A DNA stretch of 64,000 nucleotides from CALIZF01 sp046292445 (GTDB lineage Bacteria > Pseudomonadota > Alphaproteobacteria > Rhodobacterales > Rhodobacteraceae). The position numbers and the translations under genes were made by a program. The notes under the pieces were generated by a model that did no database searches, was not told the DNA's origin, and saw nothing but the letters and a program-made list of their open reading frames with translations. The stretch is from positions 62,001 to 126,000 of the forward strand of contig JBKBQT010000003.1 of the NCBI GenBank assembly GCA_046292445.1, in the 5' to 3' direction. This document shows positions 25,083 through 34,058 of this stretch, piece by piece; the stretch's first letter is position 1, and every line of letters begins with the position of its first letter.

Positions 25083-26392
25083 TGGCGATCGAGGCACTGA
25101 CGGCGCTGTTGTTCCTGGGCGTGCTCGGCGTCTTTGCTGCGGGCATGCCGGTGGCCTTCGGGCTGGGCGCGGTGGCGATGGGGCTCGCCGCTCTGACTTG
25201 GGGCCCGCAGGCCTACAAGCTGATCGCGACCAGCACGCTGAACGCCGCGACCAACTTCATCCTGCTGTCGATCCCGTTGTTCCTGTTCATGGGTCAGGTC
25301 CTGGTGCGGTCCGGTCTTGGCGAAGCGATGTTCAACGCGGCCTATGTGCTGGCCGGACGGTTGCGCGGGGGTCTTGCACTTGGCGTCATCGCAGTATGCA
25401 GCCTGATCGGGGCGATGGTCGGCATCATCGGCGCCGGCATCATGACGGCCGGCACGCTCGCCCTGCCCCCGATGCTCAAGCGCGGCTATGACCGGCGGCT
25501 TGCGCTTGGCGTGATCATGGCCGCGGGCAGCCTCGGGATGCTGATCCCGCCTTCGGTGCCGATGATCATCTTCGGCGCGGCGACCGGCACCTCGATCGGA
25601 AAGCTGTTTGCGGGCGCGGTGGTGCCTGCGCTGCTGCTGATTGCGGCCTTCTCTCTCTATGTGATGGTCCTGTGCCATGTCAGGCCGGACGCCGGCCCGC
25701 CGATCGAGGTTCGCCCGACCCCGCGCGAGCGGTTGCTTGCGCTGCGCGACGGTGGCTTTGCATTCATGCTGATCCTTGTCGTCCTCGGATCCATCCTCGG
25801 GGGCCTTGCAACCCCGACCGAAGCGGGCGCGATCGGTGGCCTCGGCGCTATCGCCATAGCGGCGATCTATGGTCGGTTGTCGCTGCCGGTGTTGCGGGAC
25901 GCGAGCTTTGACGCCGCTCAGCTCGGGGCGGTCATCGCGTGGATCCTGATCGGCGCGGCCGTGTTCTCGAACTTTCACCTGCTGATGGGAGCTGGGCGGA
26001 TGCTGAACCGCCTTACCCTCGGATCCGGCCTGCCGCCCTTTGCGGTCATCCTGATGATGCAGGCGTCGATGCTGCTGCTTGGCCTCGTGATCGACGAGAT
26101 GATCATCGTGATCCTGTGCGCACCGCTTTACACCCCCATCGCCATGGCGCTCGGCTATGATCCGGTGTGGTTCGGCATCCTGATGATCCTGAACATGGGG
26201 ATTGCAGTGCAGACGCCGCCCTACGGCTTTGCACTGTTCTACCTCAAGGCCGCGGCACCGCCGGGCGTGCGGATGAGCGAAATCTATCGCTCGGTCGGTC
26301 CCTTCGTTGCGATCAAGCTCGCGGTCCTGTTGATCGTGATGGCCGCGCCGGGCACCGTGACCTACCTGCCCCGGCTGCTGTTCGGCGCGTGA
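25082..26392 (+). CDS. TRAP transporter large permease, DctM type (system 2)
   Basis: 436-aa polytopic permease. Motifs: GMPVAFGLGAVAMGLA (about 22), IPLFLFMGQVLVRSGLGE (about 65), SLIGAMVGIIGAGIMTAG (about 108), AAGSLGMLIPPSVPMIIFG (about 145), GGLATPTEAGAIGGLGA (about 242) and the C-terminal MGIAVQTPPYGFALFYLKAAAP (split, about 373-394). The ATG at 25082 overlaps the dctQ stop (TGATG). Several DctM proteins with the QTPPYGF end serve mannitol/chloroaromatic-type systems, but this does not define the substrate. Last gene of TRAP operon 2. Confidence 0.94.
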   Translation: MAIEALTALLFLGVLGVFAAGMPVAFGLGAVAMGLAALTWGPQAYKLIATSTLNAATNFILLSIPLFLFMGQVLVRSGLGEAMFNAAYVLAGRLRGGLALGVIAVCSLIGAMVGIIGAGIMTAGTLALPPMLKRGYDRRLALGVIMAAGSLGMLIPPSVPMIIFGAATGTSIGKLFAGAVVPALLLIAAFSLYVMVLCHVRPDAGPPIEVRPTPRERLLALRDGGFAFMLILVVLGSILGGLATPTEAGAIGGLGAIAIAAIYGRLSLPVLRDASFDAAQLGAVIAWILIGAAVFSNFHLLMGAGRMLNRLTLGSGLPPFAVILMMQASMLLLGLVIDEMIIVILCAPLYTPIAMALGYDPVWFGILMILNMGIAVQTPPYGFALFYLKAAAPPGVRMSEIYRSVGPFVAIKLAVLLIVMAAPGTVTYLPRLLFGA

Positions 26393-26854
26393 CCGTGACT
26401 ATGGCCGGTGCCCTGGACCGGCAGGACGGCGAGCCCGAAGGCCCGTGCGGACAGCCCGATGCGCCGTGCAGGCTGGCTTGGGCCGTGAGCGCGCACCCGC
26501 TGCTGCGCCACGTTGGCGACAAGCGATCGACGGTGTGAGGCGCGCCAGTGCCAAGCCCCAAGCGGTGGCGGCCCAATCCGGGCGAAAGACCGCCCAGGGC
26601 GATACCCGGCCCCCGTTCGGCCCGGCCCGATCACCGCCGCCGGACACTCGCGGTCGTTCCTGTCCTCCGAGTGGGATGTTTCGATCGCCCGCCCCAAGCC
26701 CTTGACCGCGGTCCCGGCGGCGGCTTGCATGGTGCCGGATCGCTTGTCCTTCTTCGCAGCATCAGCGCCGCGTCGAGCCGGCAGCCATGCGCCACGCGAT
26801 CTGCCCGAGGGTTCTCGCGGCAGGCGACGTGAGGCACCATCGTGAGTGAGGGCC
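26393..26854. other. 462-base stretch without a supported gene
   Basis: Between dctM of system 2 and the SLC13-like gene. A 45-codon frame at 26401-26538 and longer minus-strand frames are open, but none has a ribosome site or recognisable content. No clear terminator is visible. Confidence 0.5.
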
Positions 26855-28711
26855 ATGACCACGCCACAGATCCTCATCCTTTCGATCCTCGTTGCCACCA
26901 TGGCTCTGTTCATCTGGGGGCGGTTCCGGCACGACATCGTGGCCTTGATCGCGCTGATGGCCTGCGTTGTCGGTGGGCTCGTTCCGACAGCCGAAGCATT
27001 TGCCGGCTTCGGTCATCCGGCAGTGATTACGGTGGCCTGCGTCCTCGTCCTGAGCCAGGGCTTGCAGAACACCGGCGCGGTGGACTGGCTGGCGCGCGTG
27101 ATGTTGCCGCGCGAGGCCGGGCGGATCATCAGCCTCGGCGCGCTCATGGGGCTTGGCGCGCTCCTGTCGGGTTTCATGAACAATGTCGGGGCAATGGCGC
27201 TGCTGATGCCGGTCGCGGTGCAGCTTTCGTCACGGCTCGATCTGACGCCGGGACAGGTTCTGATGCCGCTCGCCTTCGCCACGATCCTCGGCGGCATGAC
27301 CACGCTGATCGGCACCCCGCCCAACATGATTGTTTCCGGTTTCAGGGAAGAGGCGGGACTCGGGCATTTCGCAATGTTCGACTTCGCCCCGATCGGGGTA
27401 GTCCTGACGCTGCTGGGCGTGACATTCGTCGCCCTGATCGCCTGGCGCCTTGTTCCTGCGCGCAAAAATTCGGTAAAGGACGGCTTTGCGACAGAAGCCT
27501 ACCTGACCGAGGCGCGCGTCAACGAAGGCAGCAAGGCGATCGGGCTTTCCCTGCGCGCCTTCGAGCGCGAGTTTGCCGACGGCGAGGTGCAGATTGTCGG
27601 CCTGGTGCGCAACGACGTGCGCATGATCGCGCCGCACGGCGGCCGCCGTATCCGCGCCGATGACATTCTGGTGCTCAAGGCCGATGTCGACGCACTGGCC
27701 GAAGCGCTGTCGATTTTCGACATAAAGTTGACCGAGCAGGCGCCATCGGACGCGAGGGGGGAGAATTCATCGAAACCGGCGGAAGTGTCGGATGACGATG
27801 GAAAGGATTCCACGGCCGCCAGATCGGATGAGGACGACATTTCGAGCCGCGACGAAGATATCGTCCTGCGCGAGTTGTCCGTGCTGCCGGGTTCGAACAT
27901 CGTCGGCCGCTCTGCCATGGACCTGCGGCTGCGCACGCGCTATGGCCTCAACCTTCTGGCGATTTCACGCGAGGGGCATCCGCCCAAGGCGCGCTTGCGC
28001 ACGCTCAAGCTGAAATCGGGCGACCTGCTGCTGATGCAGGGACCGTCCGAGGTGATGGCGGACTTCATCGCCGATACAGGCTGCGTGCCCCTGGGAGAGC
28101 GCGACTTGCGCATCCCCGACAAGCGCATGGCAATCATCGCCGGTGCAATCATGCTGGGATCGGTCGGCATCGTCACGCTGGGCCTGCTGCCTGCGGCCGT
28201 AGCATTCACACTGGGGGTCGTCCTTTCCATGCTGGTGCAGACCGTGCCACCAAGACAGGTCTATACTGCCATCGACTGGCCGGTGATCGTCCTTCTGGCT
28301 GCGCTGATCCCGGTTGCCGGCGCGATGCAGACAACCGGGGCGGCCGATGTTCTGGCGCGGTCTGTGGTCGACACCGTCGCACAGGGCAATGCCATCGCGG
28401 CGCTCGTTGTGGTCCTTGTCACAACGATGTTCCTGTCGGATGTGATGAACAATGCCGCCACCGCCGCCGTCCTGTGCCCCGTGGCAATCGGGATTGCGGC
28501 CACACTTGGTGTGAACCCGGACAGCTTCCTGATGGCCGTCGCCATCGGTGCCTCTTGCGCCTTCCTCACCCCGATCGGCCACCAGAACAACACCCTCATC
28601 CTCGGTCCGGGCGGCTTTCGTTTCGGAGATTACTGGCAACTGGGCCTGCCGCTGGAAATGCTGGTGGTCGCCGTCGGCATACCGCTTCTGCTCGTCCTGT
28701 GGCCGCTCTAG
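26855..28711 (+). CDS. SLC13-family (divalent anion:Na+ type) transporter with two RCK_C domains
   Basis: 618-aa inner-membrane transporter. Each half has the family signature: SGFMNNVGAMALLMPVA (about 105) with GTPPNMIVSGF (about 150), and FLSDVMNNAATAAVLCPVA (about 525) with PIGHQNNTLILGPGG (about 570). Between the halves lie two cytosolic TrkA-C/RCK_C regulatory domains (about 215-285 and 340-405). A strongly acidic ~45-residue linker (about 295-338, Ser/Asp/Glu rich) separates them. The family moves sulfate, dicarboxylates or similar anions. ATG at 26855 with GAGGG upstream; a GTG at 26846 is the alternative. It appears monocistronic. Confidence 0.9.
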   Translation: MTTPQILILSILVATMALFIWGRFRHDIVALIALMACVVGGLVPTAEAFAGFGHPAVITVACVLVLSQGLQNTGAVDWLARVMLPREAGRIISLGALMGLGALLSGFMNNVGAMALLMPVAVQLSSRLDLTPGQVLMPLAFATILGGMTTLIGTPPNMIVSGFREEAGLGHFAMFDFAPIGVVLTLLGVTFVALIAWRLVPARKNSVKDGFATEAYLTEARVNEGSKAIGLSLRAFEREFADGEVQIVGLVRNDVRMIAPHGGRRIRADDILVLKADVDALAEALSIFDIKLTEQAPSDARGENSSKPAEVSDDDGKDSTAARSDEDDISSRDEDIVLRELSVLPGSNIVGRSAMDLRLRTRYGLNLLAISREGHPPKARLRTLKLKSGDLLLMQGPSEVMADFIADTGCVPLGERDLRIPDKRMAIIAGAIMLGSVGIVTLGLLPAAVAFTLGVVLSMLVQTVPPRQVYTAIDWPVIVLLAALIPVAGAMQTTGAADVLARSVVDTVAQGNAIAALVVVLVTTMFLSDVMNNAATAAVLCPVAIGIAATLGVNPDSFLMAVAIGASCAFLTPIGHQNNTLILGPGGFRFGDYWQLGLPLEMLVVAVGIPLLLVLWPL

Positions 28712-29452
28712 GACCAACGCTGACCCGGCCTTGATTGGTCGGTGCATCCCGCCGGGGATCTCGATGTCGCGACCTGACCGGCCCCTCTGCCCGAGCGGGC
28801 GCTGACCTGCGCATTACGGGGCGCTCAGGCGCGGCGGCTCACCGATTGTCCGGTTCGAAGCAGCACGCAGATGCACCATGTGCATGTGGGTAGCGTCCGG
28901 GATATTTCGGGCATTTTTTCAGGCGACGGCTCCGTGGGTCGGGGTTTGCTCCGCATGGGGCAGGACCAGGTGCATCAATCTTCGGGCCGACCAATGGCTG
29001 CCTGCGATGTGGTGCAGGAACACCCGCAAGACGCCGATGATCGCCATGGGGCGCAGATCGGTGCTTGGCAGCGCACAGGCCGCGCCGCCCCGGACGAGCG
29101 GCACGATCGCCGGGTGGCGCCGAACGGTCGCCCCGAGGGACGCTTCGGGACGCAAGCACAGCGGCGCAGGCAGGGTGAAGGTGACGCCGCGCACGCCATT
29201 CTGACGGCGTTCTGCGGAGGCGCCGGCGATCGGCCGCGCTGCCCGCCGGGGCACTTCAGCCTGTGCAGGGGCCGCCACGGCCCCGGCCTCAGGTTCCGCG
29301 TCGCACCGGGCGGGCGTTGCCCACTTGGCCCCTGCCGGCGCCTTAACGGCGGGCCCTCGTGTCATGCGGGCAGTCCGCACGGGTAGAGAGCGGTCATCGC
29401 GCCTTGAACCGCGCGCCTTGCGCCGAGGCAGCGCTGCGCGGCCCGCCCGGTC
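28712..29452. other. 741-base stretch without a supported gene
   Basis: The longest non-coding gap of the window, between the SLC13-like gene and the 3' end of the DUF427 gene. A 15-bp inverted repeat ATGCAC-CAT-GTGCAT lies at 28871-28885, just before a T-rich patch (28901-28920). A 153-codon minus-strand frame (28919-29380) is open but lacks a ribosome site and familiar sequence. It may be a decayed gene. Confidence 0.5.
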
Positions 29453-30325
29453 TCAGGCGCCTGTCGGGTCGCGATAGCCATGGTAGTTGTAGCCATGCGT
29501 CAGCGCCGTCTCGGGCCGCGCGACCTCCACCCCGTCGAGCAGCAGACGGTCCACCCGTTCGTGGACGAAGGCATGCAGGCCCCGGATCGGGGCCACCTCG
29601 TGCACCGGATCGGCATAATGCCACACGAGGTCGTCGTGGCGCATGTCGCCGACGGTGACGTGGTGATAGCCCGCCGCGCCCTTGTAGGGGCATCGGGTGA
29701 CGAGGCCGGACGGGGACATCGCGGCGCGGATGTCGGCGGCGGGCATGTAGTAGCGCACCGGCAGGCCGGTCTCGAACACGAAGACCGCCCGCGTCGTGTC
29801 GGCGACCACCTGCCCGCCCAGTTCGACCGTCACGCGGCGCGACGAGGCAAGGCAATCGACGCGGCGGAACGGATCGCGGGCGTGGACGAACACCTCTTCG
29901 TCCTCCTCGAACCATTTCTCGACCTCGTGCCAGTAGAACGAGGCATGGCCCGATATGTCGGGGCATTCCGGGATCGGGCGGTCGTAATGCCACAGGATCG
30001 CCTCGCCCGCCTCGCCGGCGCCGCGCAGCGAATAGTGGCGCGCGGTGCCCTTGAAGGGGCTGTGGCTGGTGTAGGCGCTGTCCTCCATCAGATCCATGCG
30101 GATGTCGGCGAGCGGGATGTAATAGATCGGGATATGGTCGCTTTCGAACAGGATCAGCGCGCGGGTCGTGTCGGCGACGATCTGCCCGCAGGCCTGCACC
30201 CGGATGCGCTTGGCGCAAGGCATCGTAAAGACGACATAACCCGGCTCGAACGGATATTGCACGATCCTGTCGAGGATCGGATAGGTCGGCCCGCGGCCGC
30301 GCAGATGCGGTTTGCGATGGCTCAT
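29453..30325 (-). CDS. Tandem DUF427 protein
   Basis: 290-aa soluble protein made of two DUF427 domains (about residues 30-135 and 155-265). Each has the V-ADT-RA--FE pattern: QIVADTTRALILFESDHIPI and QVVADTTRAVFVFETGLPV. Each also has the CPYKG-type block (HSPFKGTARHYSL, TRCPYKGAAGYHHV) and the WHY-D-P turn (LWHYDRPIPE, VWHYADPVHE). DUF427 proteins are small beta folds of unknown biochemical role. The ATG at 30325 overlaps the stop of the ABC ATPase gene as ATGA, making it the last gene of the importer operon. Its job in that operon is not established. Confidence 0.9.
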   Translation of the reverse strand: MSHRKPHLRGRGPTYPILDRIVQYPFEPGYVVFTMPCAKRIRVQACGQIVADTTRALILFESDHIPIYYIPLADIRMDLMEDSAYTSHSPFKGTARHYSLRGAGEAGEAILWHYDRPIPECPDISGHASFYWHEVEKWFEEDEEVFVHARDPFRRVDCLASSRRVTVELGGQVVADTTRAVFVFETGLPVRYYMPAADIRAAMSPSGLVTRCPYKGAAGYHHVTVGDMRHDDLVWHYADPVHEVAPIRGLHAFVHERVDRLLLDGVEVARPETALTHGYNYHGYRDPTGA

Positions 30326-32244
30326 GGCAGCATCTCCAGATCGGGAATGGTCAGGTGGCAATGGACCCGCCGCGCGCCGGCGCGGCGCTCGGGCGGGTCG
30401 GCGGCACAGGCGGCATGCGCGGCGGGGCATTGCGCGGCAAAGGGGCAACCCTGCGGGGGCTGCGGCGCCTCGGGCGGCAGCGGCGGCGGGACATGGCCGG
30501 GGTCGGGCGGGTGATGGGCGGCGATCAGCATGCGGGTATAGGGGTGCAGAGGGGCGGCGAACACCGCCTCGGCCGGGCCTTCCTCCATCACGAGCCCGCC
30601 GAGCAGCACCACGATCCGGTCGGCCATGTGCCGCACGAGCGCAAGGTCATGGCTGATGAACAGCATCGCGGTGCCCTGGGTGTCGCGCAGGTCGGCCAGC
30701 AGGTTCGCCACCGCCGCCTGCACCGATACGTCGAGTGCCGATGTCGGCTCGTCCGCGACGACCAGCGCCGGCGTGCCAGCCAGCGCGCGGGCGATGGCCA
30801 CCCGTTGCTTCTGGCCGCCCGACAGCCGGTCGGGCCGCATCGCGGCCACCCCGGGGTCAAGCCGGACCTGCGCCAGCAGCGCCGCGATCCGCCCGGCCAC
30901 ATCGCGCCGCGGGCAGCCGAGGCGGACCAGCGCGCGGGCCAGCGTGCGGCGCACCGTATGGGCGGGGTTGAGCGTGCCGTCGGGGTTCTGGAAAACGATC
31001 TGAACCGCCCGGATGGTCGCGGCCCCGCGCCGCCGCGCGGGCCGGCGCGCGACCTCGGCCCCCGCGAGCGTGACCGACCCCTCGGCCGCCTCGAGGCCGA
31101 CGAGCACGCGCGCCAGCGTCGTCTTGCCCGATCCGCTTTCGCCCACAAGGCCCAGGACCTCGCCCCGGCCGATCGTCAGGTCCACCCCGCGCAGCGCGCG
31201 CACAGTGCGGCCGAACAGACCGCGTGCGGGAAAACTGCGGGCGAGCGCGGCAGTGCGCACGACCGGCTCGCCAGCCGGGACGCGGGGGGCGGCCCCCGCG
31301 GGGGCGGTCCGCAACGCCGCCGGCACCGCGTCGAGGCGCAGGCAGCGCACAAGGTGGCCCGGCGCCACTTCGGTGGCACCGGGAACGCCGCCCCGGTCGC
31401 AGAGGCCCGGCCGCGCCTGCGGGCAGCGCGGCGCGAAGACGCAGCCGGCCCCCCGCGCGCCGGGCGCGGGGATCTGCCCCGGCAGCGCGGCAAGGCGGCC
31501 CCCCCGCGGCCCGGCGACCCGCGGCAGGCAGGCGATCAGCGCCTGCGTGTAGGGGTGGCGGGGCGCGCGAAGCACTGCCTCGACCGGCCCCTCCTCGACC
31601 AGATCGCCCGCATAGAGCACGCCGATCCGCCCCGCGACCCGCGCAATCAGGCCGAGGTTGTGCGAGATGTAGAGCATCCCCATCCCCTCCGACCGGCCGA
31701 GACCCGCGATCAGATCCACCACCCGCCGCTCGACCGTGGCATCAAGGCCCGTCGTCGGTTCGTCGAGCAGCAGCAGACGCGGCCGGGCGAGCAGCGCCAT
31801 GGCGATCACCACCCGCTGCGCCTGCCCGCCCGACAGCTCGTGCGGATAGCGGCGCAGCATCGCCGCCGGATCGGGCAAGCCCACCCGCGCCAGCATCGCC
31901 GCCGCCTCGGCCCGCAGCGCGGCGCGGCCGGCGGGGCGCCAGACCGCCACCGCCTCGGCCAGTTGGGCGCCGATGCTGACCACGGGGTTGAGCGCCGCGA
32001 CGGGTTCCTGATGCACCATCGCGGCCGGTGCCCCGCCCTGCCCCGGTGCCAGCCGGATGGCGCCCGAAACCGCCGCGCCCGGCGCCAGCGCACCCATCGC
32101 AGCCAGCGCGAGCGTCGTCTTGCCCGACCCGCTCTCGCCCACCAGCCCGTAGGTCTCGCCCGCGCCGACCGTCAGCGACAGCCCCCGCAGCACCGCCGCC
32201 CCGCCCCAGCCCACGGTCAGGTCTTCGGCCGCCAGCACCGTCAT
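30322..32244 (-). CDS. Dipeptide/oligopeptide-type ABC transporter ATPase, fused DppD-DppF (system A)
   Basis: 640-aa protein with two ABC domains in one chain. Domain 1: Walker A GESGSGKTTLALAAMG (about 36), signature LSGGQAQRVVIAMALLARP (about 138) and Walker B LLLLDEPTTGLD (about 160). It ends with the oligopeptide-transporter C-terminal GCVFAPRCPQARPGLC block near 265. Domain 2: Walker A GESGSGKTTLARVLVG (about 362), LSGGQKQRVAIARALAGTP (about 470), VVADEPTSALDVS (about 492) and a Cys-rich end CPFAAQCPAAHAAC. Energises the permeases encoded upstream. ATGA overlaps join it to DppC-like and DUF427 genes. Confidence 0.95.
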   Translation of the reverse strand: MTVLAAEDLTVGWGGAAVLRGLSLTVGAGETYGLVGESGSGKTTLALAAMGALAPGAAVSGAIRLAPGQGGAPAAMVHQEPVAALNPVVSIGAQLAEAVAVWRPAGRAALRAEAAAMLARVGLPDPAAMLRRYPHELSGGQAQRVVIAMALLARPRLLLLDEPTTGLDATVERRVVDLIAGLGRSEGMGMLYISHNLGLIARVAGRIGVLYAGDLVEEGPVEAVLRAPRHPYTQALIACLPRVAGPRGGRLAALPGQIPAPGARGAGCVFAPRCPQARPGLCDRGGVPGATEVAPGHLVRCLRLDAVPAALRTAPAGAAPRVPAGEPVVRTAALARSFPARGLFGRTVRALRGVDLTIGRGEVLGLVGESGSGKTTLARVLVGLEAAEGSVTLAGAEVARRPARRRGAATIRAVQIVFQNPDGTLNPAHTVRRTLARALVRLGCPRRDVAGRIAALLAQVRLDPGVAAMRPDRLSGGQKQRVAIARALAGTPALVVADEPTSALDVSVQAAVANLLADLRDTQGTAMLFISHDLALVRHMADRIVVLLGGLVMEEGPAEAVFAAPLHPYTRMLIAAHHPPDPGHVPPPLPPEAPQPPQGCPFAAQCPAAHAACAADPPERRAGARRVHCHLTIPDLEMLP

Positions 32245-33038
32245 GCCCCGCCCTCGCGCAGCCCGTCGGCGATCAGGTTGCAGGCGACCACCACCGAGGC
32301 GATGGCGGCCGAGGGCCAGACCGCCATGTGCCAGTAGGTCGCGGCCGCCGCCGCCCCCTCGACCACCATCCCGCCCCAGTCGGGCGTCGGCGGCGGCAGG
32401 CCGAGGCCGAGGAAGCCCAGCGTGCCGATGAGGATCACCGTATAGCCCGCCCGCAACGCCAGATCGACCAGCAGCGGCCCGCGCGCATTCGGCAGGATCT
32501 CATGCAGCACGACCGACCAGGCAGGCTCGCCCCGCGCCTCGGCCGCGCGCACATAGTCGAGGTTGCGCAAGGCCATCACCTGCGCCCGTGTCAGCCGCGC
32601 AACCCCGGGCGCATAGGCGAGGGTGACGGCGATCACGATGTTGAGGACCGACGGGCCCCAGGTCGTGATGAGGATGACGTAAAGGATCAGCGCCGGAAAC
32701 GCGAGGATCACGTCGCCCAGCCGGCTGACCGCGGCATCGACCCAGCCGCCCCGATACCCCGCGACCGCCCCCGCCGCGATGCCGACCACGAAGGCCGCGC
32801 CGAGCGCGAGCGGGACGACGGCATAGGTCGTCCGCGCGCCCCAGATCAGGCGCGAGAGCAGATCGCGCCCGATTAGGTCGGTGCCCAGCGGATGGGCGGC
32901 CGAGGGGCGCGGGTTCATCGCCGCCATGAAATCGATCGCCGTCGGGTCATGGGGCGCGATCCAGGGCGCCAGCGCCGCCGCCAGCCCCCAGAGCGCCAGA
33001 ACCGCGCCGCCGGCCCAGACAGGCGCCCGCCCGCTCAT
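32241..33038 (-). CDS. ABC transporter permease, DppC-like (system A)
   Basis: 265-aa inner-membrane permease with about six hydrophobic segments. The HPLGTDLIGRDLLSRLIWGART motif (split, about 49-70) and the EAA loop around HEILPNARGPLLVDLALRAG (about 178-198) with GLPPPTPDWGGMV are family hallmarks. The ATG at 33038 overlaps the DppB stop; its own stop overlaps the ATPase start. N-terminus shorter than E. coli DppC. Confidence 0.94.
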   Translation of the reverse strand: MSGRAPVWAGGAVLALWGLAAALAPWIAPHDPTAIDFMAAMNPRPSAAHPLGTDLIGRDLLSRLIWGARTTYAVVPLALGAAFVVGIAAGAVAGYRGGWVDAAVSRLGDVILAFPALILYVILITTWGPSVLNIVIAVTLAYAPGVARLTRAQVMALRNLDYVRAAEARGEPAWSVVLHEILPNARGPLLVDLALRAGYTVILIGTLGFLGLGLPPPTPDWGGMVVEGAAAAATYWHMAVWPSAAIASVVVACNLIADGLREGGA

Positions 33039-34057
33039 GCCCGCACCCGGATGCGCGGATCGATCAGCCGGTAGGCGAGATCGCCCAGAAGCTGCGTGCC
33101 GACCGCCACGGCAAGCGCGATCAGCGCCAGCGCCTGCACGAGGTAGATGTCCCCGAAAAGCGCCGCCCGCAGCAAGAGCGCGCCGAGGCCGGGATAGGCA
33201 AAGACCGATTCCACCACCACGACGCCGGTCAGCATCCAGTTGATCTGCAACAGGATCACCGTCACCGGCGCGATCAGCGCATTGCGCAGGACATGGCGCC
33301 AGACGACCTGCGCGGGGGTGATCCCCTTCATCCGCGCCGCCCGCACGAAGGGCCGCCGCATCGTATCGGCCACAGACGCGCGCACGATCCGCGCCACATA
33401 GGCGCCCGAGGCGATGACCAGCACCGCGACCGGCATGACCATCTGCGCCGCCGTGCCCCACTGGTCCCCGGGGATCAGCGGCGAGACGCCCGGCAGCCAG
33501 CCGAGCGAGGCCGAGAACACCAGGATCAGCGCCACGCCCGTGACGAATTCCGGCAGCGAGGTCAGCAGGATGGTCGCGCCCGACACCACCCGGTCGGGCC
33601 AGCGCCCCGCCTTAACCCCCGCCACGATGCCAAGAACCAGCGCCAGCGGCACCATGATCGCCACCGCCCAGACCGTCAGCCGAACCGTCGCCCCGGCGCG
33701 GCGCGCGATCACATCGGCAACAGGTTCCTTCTGCATGAGCGAAAAGCCGAGGTTGCCGACATAGCGCGGCCCGCGCGGGTCTGTCAGCCCGAGGCCGATC
33801 GCCGGGTCCGACAGCGGGTTGTCCGCCACCCCCGACAACGCGCCGAGCCAACGCGCATAGCGCAAGGCAAGCGGATCGTCGAGGCGCAGCCGCTCGCGCA
33901 GCAGTTGCACCTGGCTCTCGACCGCATAGGGGCCGAGCACCCGCGCCGCGACATTGCCCGGCGCGAATTCGGTTGCCGCAAAAACAAGGAACGAACCGGC
34001 GATGAAGGTGAGGAACAGCTGGCCCGCGCGGGCCAGCATGCCGGTCAGGATCGGCAA
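33035..34057 (-). CDS. ABC transporter permease, DppB-like (system A)
   Basis: 340-aa permease. Starts in the first helix (QLFLTFIAGSFLVFAATEF), a long periplasmic loop follows (residues about 30-110), then five more helices, with the EAA-type loop RAARMKGITPAQVVWRHVLRNALIAP (about 235-260) and the end LAYRLIDPRIRVRA. The reading frame opens with TTG at 34057, two bases after the stop of the substrate-binding protein, which suits coupled translation; an ATG at 34039 is the alternative start and would remove six residues. Confidence 0.92.
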   Translation of the reverse strand: MPILTGMLARAGQLFLTFIAGSFLVFAATEFAPGNVAARVLGPYAVESQVQLLRERLRLDDPLALRYARWLGALSGVADNPLSDPAIGLGLTDPRGPRYVGNLGFSLMQKEPVADVIARRAGATVRLTVWAVAIMVPLALVLGIVAGVKAGRWPDRVVSGATILLTSLPEFVTGVALILVFSASLGWLPGVSPLIPGDQWGTAAQMVMPVAVLVIASGAYVARIVRASVADTMRRPFVRAARMKGITPAQVVWRHVLRNALIAPVTVILLQINWMLTGVVVVESVFAYPGLGALLLRAALFGDIYLVQALALIALAVAVGTQLLGDLAYRLIDPRIRVRA

Positions 34058-34058
34058 G

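Noticed and set aside
26401..26538. 45-aa frame after dctM of system 2
   Set aside because: No ribosome site and no hydrophobic or conserved segment; probably chance.
28919..29380. 153-aa minus-strand frame in the longest gap
   Set aside because: Could be a decayed gene, but there is no start signal or domain to support it.
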